From DATMQA01 sp035566895 (GTDB lineage: Bacteria > Verrucomicrobiota > Verrucomicrobiia > Limisphaerales > UBA8199): a stretch of 21,454 nt of DNA. Below, piece by piece: positions 9,101 through 14,693 of the stretch. The stretch is taken from assembly GCA_035566895.1 (NCBI GenBank), contig DATMQA010000127.1, positions 1-21,454 of the forward strand, written 5' to 3'. Below the pieces are notes generated by a model. The model made no database searches. It was not told the origin of the DNA and worked only from the letters and a program-made list of their open reading frames with translations. Each line of letters opens with the position of its first letter. Position 1 is the first letter of the stretch. The translations under genes and the position numbers were made by a program.

Positions 9101-9823
9101 GATATCCGACCGGGTGTCAATGTCCACCTGGTTCAGGTCCGCTTGCTCGGGAGACATATATTCAAGGGTGCCAACCAGAGCGCCGATTTCTGTCGCCACC
9201 GTCTCCCGGGTGAGCCGGGGACCGATGGCCTTGGCCACTCCAAAATCAATGACCTTCGGGATGGCCTTGCCGTCTTGCACCGTCACCAGCACATTGGCGG
9301 GCTTGAGGTCGCGATGGATGATTCCTTTTTGGTGCGCGTGCTGGACCGCCTGGCAAACGAGCATGAATAATTCCAGCCGCTCTTCAATCGAAAGTCGCTG
9401 CTCGTCACAAAAGCGTGTGAGGGGGACTCCTTCGACCAATTCCATGGCAAAATAAGGATGGCCGGCGGGGGTGGTGCCCGCATCGAAAACGCGCGCGATG
9501 TTCGGATGCTCCATCAGCGCCAACGCCTGGCGCTCCGCCTCAAAGCGAGCCAGCACCCGCACCGAATCCATGCCCGGCTTAATGACTTTAAGGGCGACCA
9601 AACGGTCGAGGCTCAATTGCCTGGCTTTATAGACCACGCCCATGCCGCCGACACCAATCCTTTCCAAAGCCTCATAGTCGCCAAATCGAAGCGGGGCGGT
9701 TGCCGGGTCGTGAACGTCGTCGCGGGCGACTTCCACCGCGAGTTCAATAAGGCACCGCGTGCAGTGCATGGCTCCAGTCGGTAGTTCGGCACCACAGGTC
9801 GGACAAATTTTCGTGCTGGCCAT
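6125..9823 (-). CDS. Membrane Ser/Thr protein kinase with zinc ribbon and 12 WD40 units
   Basis: 1232 residues. Cys7, Cys10, Cys21 and Cys24 form a CxxC-x10-CxxC zinc ribbon. The Hanks-type kinase domain (about 48-345) is complete: glycine loop GVGGMG (57-62), Lys79, HRDLKPAN with Asp172, DFG 193-195, and SPE 224-226. One membrane helix spans about 371-396, followed by an Ala/Gln/Glu-rich linker and a TPR-like helical stretch (435-475). From 485 to 1105 there are 12 WD40 units, each with an 'FSPDG..I.T.S.D...RVWD' core, which should lie on the other side of the membrane from the kinase. Unit 4 carries an insert of about 50 residues with an internal duplication, and a long linker (745-800) separates units 5 and 6. 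The tail (1105-1232) is helical and charged. It lies 51 bp downstream of an ECF sigma gene, which suggests it controls that factor or responds to the same signal. Confidence 0.9.
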   Translation of the reverse strand: MASTKICPTCGAELPTGAMHCTRCLIELAVEVARDDVHDPATAPLRFGDYEALERIGVGGMGVVYKARQLSLDRLVALKVIKPGMDSVRVLARFEAERQALALMEHPNIARVFDAGTTPAGHPYFAMELVEGVPLTRFCDEQRLSIEERLELFMLVCQAVQHAHQKGIIHRDLKPANVLVTVQDGKAIPKVIDFGVAKAIGPRLTRETVATEIGALVGTLEYMSPEQADLNQVDIDTRSDIYALGILLYELLTGTTPLTRRTLRQAAFDEVLRRIRQEEPPRPSTRLSETREELASISARRRVEPARLTRVLRGDLDWIVMKALEKERNRRYETANGLAQDIHRHLNDEPVVAGPPSKAYRFQKLVRRNKLVFASVTVVATALLIGLGATTYSWLFAKSASSREKAAREQAQANQSNAETAALEAKTTLSRSDFFEAVHLVSEDRASEALAYLQRSLSANPENYAAATRLATLLTYHAWMQPTRMFKHNGPAQLLQFSPDCERLLTVSDDNSVHVWDTKTDQPLIPPLTHASKVRVAQFSSDGNSILTISEDNTARVWEVPSGRLQIEFFSIGSSPVLLARFSPDGKRMVTVAEDRTARAWDIETGQPLTEPIFADVATGRPLAEAVEFSPDGGQIVTISGNEEPNRSVGAVSLGYTNANGTNGLKLVFSAAVLGFSNSANGLELKGPSYTVARVWDVATGLQLAGPLEHGAIVTSARFSPDGKWLVTTAGGGNDDYEAHLWDLRGGQLPNDPPHHYGAAQPLPSSTNGMAVGNEPKPPLSLRLIGESREAPAPAGIAFLRHSGPVLLARFSPDGKWIVTVSEDKTARVWEVRTGRPLTDPLRHHDAVYLAEFSPDSRRLVTVCRDKVVRVWDPASGHPVTEPLRTTDNVAAVRFMPNRRQIATISADNVLRVWRDRLPQTELVGGFLQAVKLSRETRWITTSWSNNIPRGPIPSTQFSPDERRVVVFSNNIARVWNAGTGQPLTSPLIHGGAVTSAQFSPDGTKILTASADNAVRLWDAQTGRLIKGPLWCGGTIGSAEFSPEGRWFLTASEGAGARVWDTESGQLLADSFEYYPDQNYAEFRPEGNRILTYSQEGPARLYDIAPAKGMCPSWLPQLSEVICGQKLNDQGILEPTQLNTTETIEQIRERLSHASDSHDWTIWGGWYLADPSKRTVSPFSKITVSEYIENLIEQNTVESLAEAKQLAAGNREQEARIEQARKTLLPQNKASP

Positions 9824-9826
9824 ATC

Positions 9827-9846
9827 GTGAACGGTTAGCTGTTCAC
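9827..9846. promoter_or_regulatory. Hairpin or operator next to the kinase start codon
   Basis: GTGAAC (9827-9832) and GTTCAC (9841-9846) are perfect inverted repeats flanking GGTTAGCT. As DNA or plus-strand RNA the stem extends to eight pairs, with one G-T and a TTAG loop. As kinase mRNA it has six pairs, an A-C mismatch and one more G-C. It ends three bases before the kinase ATG (9821-9823), so it covers the ribosome-binding region in the 51-bp gap after the sigma gene. It could be a repressor site or a translational lid that lowers kinase yield relative to the sigma factor. The structure is seen; the role is inferred. Confidence 0.4.
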
Positions 9847-9874
9847 ACGGATCAAACCAGACCGGCGGCGATTG

Positions 9875-10654
9875 TTAGCGACCTTCGCCGGAAGTGGCAC
9901 GGTTCGCGCCCCAGAGCGACAATAAATAGCGCAGTTCCTCCTCCGTATCCTCTTGACGAGCAATCGTGTTCGCGACCTCGGCCCGCAGAAGTTGCCCAAA
10001 TCGGCGGCGCAACTGGTGCGTGGCGACCCGCAACGCTCCTTCACTCATCTGGAGTTCGGTCGCCAGGGTCGCATAGACTCCCTCAGCCGCCCGCCCGGTC
10101 AGCCATGGGCTGAGCCGGTCGTACAAGACCGCCTTGCCTGCGCTGCCATATTCCTCTCGCAGCGACGACAGGGCGTTTTCGGCCAACGTGTTGGCCCAGA
10201 CTACGTCGAAGCCATATTCCGCCGTACAGTCTCCAAGAGGAATCCACGCACCGACGCCCGCGGCTTGCTCAAGTTCCTCGGGCGGAATCAGCAGTTCTTT
10301 AGTTGCTGAGCGGTCCCAGTCTTTGCAGAGAAACCGTGTCAAGCAGGCCAGCAGGTACGTGCGAAATTTCCCCTTCTCGGGGCTGAGCGCGAGCTCGGGG
10401 AGCTTTCGAGTAAACTCGGCGAAAAACCCCTGGGTCAGGTCTTCTGCTTTGTGCGGCGAGTGTTGTGTCCACTTGCGCCGGATGAACGCATAGACAGGCC
10501 GCCAGTATCTCCGGCAGAGTCGATTGAGCGCTTCGGTCGAGGTAGGTGAAGACCCTTGAGCTGCCAAAACCGTACTCCAGTGCGTTTGGCTGAAGCCGGC
10601 ACCTTGAGCGGAGTCGTCGCTCAGAAATCCTGTGCGAGGCGCATCGCTTCTCAT
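9875..10654 (-). CDS. ECF-type sigma-70 family factor
   Basis: 259 residues. Region 2 covers about 25-115: 'THWSTVL', 'LCRRYWRPVYAFIRR', 'AEDLTQGFFAEF', then 'GKFRTYLLACLTRFLCKDWDR'. This is the form usual in the ECF-like factors of Planctomycetes and Verrucomicrobia that sit beside Ser/Thr kinases. Region 4 (about 185-225) has a helix-turn-helix: YATLATELQMSEGALRVATHQLRRRF. The linker between regions 2 and 4 is long, about 70 residues, which is also typical of that group. No anti-sigma gene is present. The next gene downstream is the WD40 kinase, so control by phosphorylation is the natural guess. The ATG at 10652-10654 has no clear Shine-Dalgarno. The first 20 residues are not conserved-looking, so the true start could be slightly downstream. 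Confidence 0.88.
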   Translation of the reverse strand: MRSDAPRTGFLSDDSAQGAGFSQTHWSTVLAAQGSSPTSTEALNRLCRRYWRPVYAFIRRKWTQHSPHKAEDLTQGFFAEFTRKLPELALSPEKGKFRTYLLACLTRFLCKDWDRSATKELLIPPEELEQAAGVGAWIPLGDCTAEYGFDVVWANTLAENALSSLREEYGSAGKAVLYDRLSPWLTGRAAEGVYATLATELQMSEGALRVATHQLRRRFGQLLRAEVANTIARQEDTEEELRYLLSLWGANRATSGEGR

Positions 10655-11396
10655 AGGTCATTAGCGCTGGGGATCGACGGGATCATGATGGTGCAAGAGG
10701 ACACGGATCGCAAGGCCGGTTTCTCCCGGCGGTGGCCTTCGTTCTTTTCACGCGGCATCCGTCGGGCAACATTTTTTCTTCCGAAGAAATGAGGCATGTT
10801 TTGGCGGCTGTACCGAATCGCCCCAAGGTCCGGCCAGGCCAAACGCGACCAGAAACCGACCCGGCCGATCTGCGAACCGAGTTGCTCGAAACGGGTCTGC
10901 TCGCTAAAGAGAAGGCTTGCGAAAGGCCACGAGCGGCAAAGGCGGCCCTTTTTGGGAAAGGCAAGACCGGCACCTCAAATCTGATACTGCGATCTGATAC
11001 TACTCGTCGATTTTTGGGTCTTTTTGGGTCCTTGTCGGTCCCGATTTCGAGAGCCGAGAAGTGAAGGATCTATCGGTGGGTCCGTATGATTCCTCGCGTG
11101 TCCAAATGGGGGGGGCAGAAACGACTCTCGGCTTAGAAGGCAGATGCTCTATCCAACTGAGCCCTACGGGCGCAACTACAAGAAACTAACGGGCGAAATC
11201 CGTCGCCGCAAGTGCGTGGTCGGTAACAGCGTGCCGTTCACGATTCAAGAACGATTTTGAGATTCTTGGCAACGACTCCGGTTAACTCATTTCAGGGCGC
11301 GCTGAGGACTGCGTAATGGCGGCGTAGTGAGCTCGGGAGGTTGCCGACTTCACATTTTGACGGGGAACCCCTTTTTTGGCCCGGGCAGTGCTACCT
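10655..11396. other. Gene-free gap upstream of the sigma gene
   Basis: Nothing in these 742 bases reads as a credible protein. The gap contains a 15-base palindrome TTTCTTC-C-GAAGAAA (10775-10789), about 120 bp upstream of the sigma start; a 10-base direct repeat ATCTGATACT (first copy near 10979, second about 13 bases on); a doubled TTTTTGGGTC near 11012; and the tRNA-Arg relic (11128-11173). The sigma/kinase promoter should lie here, but I cannot place -35/-10 boxes with confidence. Confidence 0.55.
11128..11173 (-). pseudogene. Decayed tRNA-Arg(UCU), 5' part only
   Basis: On the minus strand from 11173 the sequence runs GCGCCCG (acceptor 5' strand), TA, an extra GG, GCTC-AGTTGGATA-GAGC (D arm), TCTGC, loop CTTCTAA with anticodon TCT, then GCCGA, which pairs with TCTGC except for one T-C mismatch. 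A variable-loop-like GAGTC follows. The T arm and acceptor 3' strand are missing: the sequence goes to TTTCTGCC and a run of C, as if the T loop had been deleted. The extra GG between acceptor and D stems, the mismatch and the lost T arm make a working tRNA impossible. Confidence 0.7.
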
Positions 11397-11645
11397 TTAA
11401 GCGAGCATATCACTGAGGAGTTCCCGGACCACTGGCCAAAGGTGTCTCGTTGGTCTCGTTCGACCCTGCTGCCAGTTTTGAAGCGTTTTCCTGCTCACGC
11501 CGAGTTTTTCTGCCAAATCTGCTTGGGTAAGGCCTGATACGGCGCGTTGCTCCACCAGGAGTTGACCGAGTGGTCTGCCCATGACGGCATAAGGTGGCGA
11601 ATCGACCCTTATGGCCCGGAACATGAGTTGGCAAAATGGGAGCAT
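11397..11645 (-). CDS. Small XRE-type helix-turn-helix protein
   Basis: 82 residues from the ATG at 11643-11645, which has a purine-rich AAGGGAG about six bases upstream. A GTG six bases earlier would add two residues, and a Met at residue 22 (MGRPLG) is another possible start. Residues 39-67 form a clear Cro/C1-type helix-turn-helix: LTQADLAEKLGVSRKTLQNW, then QQGRTRPTR. The rest is short, with no ligand-binding or toxin-like domain, so it is a bare DNA-binding protein. It lies 86 bp after the epimerase-family gene on the same strand, at the end of the glycogen cluster. It may regulate that cluster, or it may be an orphan antitoxin-like regulator; no toxin partner is visible beside it. Confidence 0.75.
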   Translation of the reverse strand: MLPFCQLMFRAIRVDSPPYAVMGRPLGQLLVEQRAVSGLTQADLAEKLGVSRKTLQNWQQGRTRPTRHLWPVVRELLSDMLA

Positions 11646-11731
11646 AAACACTCCCTTCCGCCAATTTGGGCCTCAGCACCGCATACCAGAAGGGGTGGAA
11701 ATTAACGTTCAGCGGCCCAAGTATTGACCGG

Positions 11732-13063
11732 TCAGTTCTTCAAGCCGTCCCGCGCTAGACTCCTTAACCGCTCCGATACCACCAGCATGGCCCGTCCCTG
11801 GTGATAGCATTCCGTCCAGCTATCGCTCTTGACCTTACTGGCTGGCTGGCCGTCAGCCTGGACAGTGGGATACCAACCGCCTCGCTCATGATCGACCTGG
11901 TACTGCGAGATGAAGTTCCACTGTTTGAGAAATGCCTCCCAGTATTTGTCGGTCTGGGGGCCAAAGCGCCCGTGCAGCAGCAGCAGGGCATTCAGTTGCT
12001 CCGCTTCCACCCACCAGATTTTCTCTTTGCGTAAGCCGCCCGTGACCATGCCCTGCGCATCCACCGCGGCCGCGTCATAAAGCCCGCCTCGCTGGTCGTC
12101 CCACCCATATTCGAGGGCATGGTCAACGAGGTGTCGGGCCGCGCTCCAGGCCCGCGCATCTTCCGGCCTTCCGAGCGCCTCCGCCGCTTCGACCATCAGG
12201 AAACCAGCCTCGACATCGTGGCCGAAGGAATCCGGGCCCGGAACCCGGCGCCAGTCGGCGGTCAAGAATTGGGTCAGCAGACCGGGTTCGGAATAGATTT
12301 TGTCGCGGCACAGCTCAAAGACCTCTTGAACTCGGGCGCGGACGACAGGGTCGGGCCAGACTCGGTAAAGCGTCGTCAGCGATTCCAGCAAGTGGATATG
12401 GGTATTCATGGACTTCTGACCGGCCTTGGCGCCAATCGGGTTGTCCCCACCGGTTGCCGGGCTGCCATCGAGGGCGACGGATTCAAAATAGCCTTTGTTC
12501 TGCTGGTCGTGCGCGTGGGCCTCGAGCCAGCGAAAGCATTCCCTGGCTAACTCCAGGCTGCCCTGGTCTTTGGTAACCGGGTAGCTGCCCGCCAAGGCGT
12601 AAAGCCCGAAGGAAACCCCATAGATGTGTTTCGGGGTTTTGTTCGGTTGTCCGGTCGCATCAGTGGACCAGTAGAAACCGCCGTGTTCTTTGTCCCAGAG
12701 CTTAGAGGTCAGGCACGCCACCCCCCTTCGGGTCATCGCCAGGTAAAAGGCCGAGCTTTCCGGGAAGCGCTTGGCTGCCTGGGCGGCCGTCCAGGTCAGC
12801 CGGCTCTGGAAAACGATGCTCTTGTTGTGGCCGGGCTGTCGGACCCAGTCCAGGCTAAAGTTTTCAAAAAAGCCGCCATTCTGTTCGTCAACAGCGGCAG
12901 GAAACCAACGGCTCAGAATCTCCGTTTGGAGATTGGTCTCCATCTCACTGGCAAGGCGCAGATAGTCTGCTTTATCCGGGTGGACGGCCGGAGTGGAATC
13001 AGCCGCGCTGGTTGCGCCAACCCAGAGGGGAAGAAACACCATGAACAGGAATCGAGTTTTCAT
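11732..13063 (-). CDS. Exported N-acylglucosamine/cellobiose 2-epimerase family protein
   Basis: 443 residues with an (alpha/alpha)6-barrel AGE/cellobiose-epimerase pattern. Family signatures are MNTHIHLLESLTTLYRVWPD (219-238, with His222 and His224), GHDVEAGFLMVEAAEALG (281-298, with His282), WWVEAEQLNALL (350-361) and WTECYHQGRA (416-425, with His421). These histidines match the catalytic set of cellobiose 2-epimerases, so epimerase or mannose-isomerase type activity on a free sugar or disaccharide is expected. The N-terminus is a signal peptide (MKTRFLFMVFLPLWVGATSAA, likely cut near 20-21), unusual because most relatives are cytoplasmic. The gene lies 45 bp after glgA and is probably co-transcribed with it. 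The exact substrate cannot be told from the sequence. No Shine-Dalgarno is evident. Confidence 0.82.
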   Translation of the reverse strand: MKTRFLFMVFLPLWVGATSAADSTPAVHPDKADYLRLASEMETNLQTEILSRWFPAAVDEQNGGFFENFSLDWVRQPGHNKSIVFQSRLTWTAAQAAKRFPESSAFYLAMTRRGVACLTSKLWDKEHGGFYWSTDATGQPNKTPKHIYGVSFGLYALAGSYPVTKDQGSLELARECFRWLEAHAHDQQNKGYFESVALDGSPATGGDNPIGAKAGQKSMNTHIHLLESLTTLYRVWPDPVVRARVQEVFELCRDKIYSEPGLLTQFLTADWRRVPGPDSFGHDVEAGFLMVEAAEALGRPEDARAWSAARHLVDHALEYGWDDQRGGLYDAAAVDAQGMVTGGLRKEKIWWVEAEQLNALLLLHGRFGPQTDKYWEAFLKQWNFISQYQVDHERGGWYPTVQADGQPASKVKSDSWTECYHQGRAMLVVSERLRSLARDGLKN

Positions 13064-13108
13064 CGGAGAATTCGCTGGTCTGGCGCGTTAATTAATGGAC
13101 CTGGAGGC

Positions 13109-14581
13109 TCACTTATCCCGGATGTGCTCGTAGACATTCAGGTAATGCTGGCCGGGGTAGTTCCAGGAAAAGTCGTAGCGCATGCCGTTGTGCATCAGCT
13201 CGCGGAAGTACTTCGGATAGGAATACCACATGCCAATGGCGCGGTGGAGGGCCGACTCGATGCCCGGCGGGTTGAAATCATTGAAGACATAGCCGTTGCG
13301 TTCGTGGTAGGGCCGCTCGGCAAAGTTCGCATCGAAGACGGTGTCGGCCAGGCCGCCGGTGTTGCGCACGATGGGGACGGTGCCGTATTTGAGGCCGATC
13401 ATCTGGGTCAGGCCGCAGGGTTCGAACAGGCTCGGCACGAGGATCAGGTCCGCGCCGGCATAAATGAGATGGGAGAGTTCCTCGTTGAAACCGAGTTCAA
13501 GGTGGCAATCGGGGTTGTCATTGTATTGCTGTTTGAGGCCCCAGAAATGCTGGCCGATGCGGGCGTCCGGACTGGAGCCCAGCAGCACGAATTGGCAGCC
13601 GTTGTGCAGGCAATAGTGAATGGCGTGAGTGATGAGCGGGACGCCCTTCTGGTGGTCCAGCCGGCCGACGTAGCAAACGATGGGTTTGAGGGCGTCTTGC
13701 AACCAAAACCGCTGACGCAGGGAGGCTTTATTCTGGTATTTATCATCGAGCGAAGCGGGGCCGTAGCGGCGCGGGATGTGGGAATCGATCTCGGGGTTCC
13801 AGACGTCGTAATCAACGCCGTTTAGAATTCCGCCGAGCTTATTACGATGAGTGTGCAGGGTGTGGCCCAGGCCGAAGCTGGAGCTGGTCTGCATGATTTC
13901 CCAGGCATAGTGCGGCGAAACGGTGGTGACGAAGTTGGAATACACGATGCCGCCCTTCATGAGGTTGATGGCGGAGCGATTAAAATTGTCCTGGAGACGG
14001 TCCTGATGGAAATAGTAATCGTGCCGGTTGAGGCCGGTGGCGCGGAGGATGTGTTCGCCAGTGACGCCCTGGTGCTGGAGATTGTGGAGGGTGTAGCAGA
14101 CGCGCGGATGGCCCATGCCGATGAATTTGTAGATTTCGTAAAGGAGCACGGGGACCAGACCGGTTTGCCAGTCGTGGCAATGAATCACGTCCGGGTGCTT
14201 ATTGCTCTTGAGCATGAACTCGAGGGCTGCGCGGCAGAAGAAGGCAAAGCGCTGGTCGTCGTCGGTCTGGCCGTAAAAGGTCCCGCGATGGAAAAACCGA
14301 TGGTCGGAATGGGGTTCGATGAAGAAGCATTTGCGGCCGTGGACGAAGCCGAAATAGACACTGCACTGGATGGCCTGGTTGTACCACGGCACCCAGAGGT
14401 CGCGGTAGGCCAGTTGCAGGCCGTAGATATGATTGTAGCGGAGGCAATCGTATTTGGGCAGGATGATTTCGACGGAGTTGCCGCGGACCTCCAGTTCCCG
14501 GCTGAGGCCAAAGACGACATCGCCGAGGCCCCCGACCTTGGCCACGGGGGCGCATTCCGATGCGATCATGACTATGTACAT
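13109..14581 (-). CDS. glgA: Glycogen synthase, GT5 (ADP-glucose type)
   Basis: 490 residues, the usual size. It transfers glucose from ADP-glucose to the non-reducing end of an alpha-1,4-glucan in the cytoplasm. The N-terminal Rossmann domain begins MYIVMIASECAPVAKVGGLGD with the KVGGLGD nucleotide-sugar loop at 15-21. HCHDWQTGLVP lies at 134-144, ILNGVDYDVWNP at 252-263 and the C-domain start VGRLDHQKG at 305-313. The catalytic-site stretch VPSLFEPCGLTQMIGLKYG (382-400) contains the conserved Glu387, followed by NTGGLADTV (407-415). The gene sits between the GH57 gene upstream and the exported epimerase gene 45 bp downstream, in the same direction. The start ATG has a weak AAGG about ten bases upstream. 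ADP-glucose use is inferred from the GT5 family. Confidence 0.95.
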   Translation of the reverse strand: MYIVMIASECAPVAKVGGLGDVVFGLSRELEVRGNSVEIILPKYDCLRYNHIYGLQLAYRDLWVPWYNQAIQCSVYFGFVHGRKCFFIEPHSDHRFFHRGTFYGQTDDDQRFAFFCRAALEFMLKSNKHPDVIHCHDWQTGLVPVLLYEIYKFIGMGHPRVCYTLHNLQHQGVTGEHILRATGLNRHDYYFHQDRLQDNFNRSAINLMKGGIVYSNFVTTVSPHYAWEIMQTSSSFGLGHTLHTHRNKLGGILNGVDYDVWNPEIDSHIPRRYGPASLDDKYQNKASLRQRFWLQDALKPIVCYVGRLDHQKGVPLITHAIHYCLHNGCQFVLLGSSPDARIGQHFWGLKQQYNDNPDCHLELGFNEELSHLIYAGADLILVPSLFEPCGLTQMIGLKYGTVPIVRNTGGLADTVFDANFAERPYHERNGYVFNDFNPPGIESALHRAIGMWYSYPKYFRELMHNGMRYDFSWNYPGQHYLNVYEHIRDK

Positions 14582-14601
14582 TGGCGGTGCCTTATCCTCT
14601 T

Positions 14602-14688
14602 AACCACAGATGGACACAGATGCCTGGAGGGTTGTTTCAGCGTGCCATGACAAAGTCCATTGGTGTCTATGGGTATCCATCTGTGGTT
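14602..14688. repeat. 13-bp inverted repeat between GH57 and glgA genes
   Basis: AACCACAGATGGA at 14602-14614 is repeated exactly, inverted, as TCCATCTGTGGTT at 14676-14688, with 61 bases between. The left arm continues as CACAGATG, itself a partial direct repeat of the arm. It fills almost all of the gap between the GH57 stop (14694) and the glgA start (14581). Short 'ACCACAGATGGACACAGATG' repeats are common between genes in several bacterial groups, so this is probably a dispersed REP-like element. It could form a stem that protects the upstream message or lowers read-through into glgA. Confidence 0.7.
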
Positions 14689-14693
14689 TCGGT

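Noticed and set aside
10732..11064. Open frame of 110 codons on the plus strand upstream of the sigma gene.
   Set aside because: The composition is Arg/Pro/Lys-rich as expected from frame noise in GC-rich DNA. It has no domain and no ribosome site.
883..11173. Group I introns splitting the two tRNA genes in the anticodon region.
   Set aside because: No 3' tRNA half (T arm plus acceptor) was found downstream of either break on the minus strand within the window, and no intron core was recognised.
11362..11377. GGGGAACCCC followed by TTTTTT on the plus strand, like a terminator of a small RNA.
   Set aside because: A two-base loop is not possible and the realistic stem is only three pairs. No gene or promoter is visible upstream on that strand.
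12626..13825. Plus-strand open frame of 399 codons opposite the epimerase-family and glgA genes.
   Set aside because: It spans the ends of two clearly real minus-strand genes, and its sequence is the antisense shadow typical of high-GC coding DNA.
13847..14650. Plus-strand open frame of 267 codons opposite glgA.
   Set aside because: It is an antisense shadow of a complete glycogen synthase gene, with Val/Ala/Glu-rich low-information sequence.
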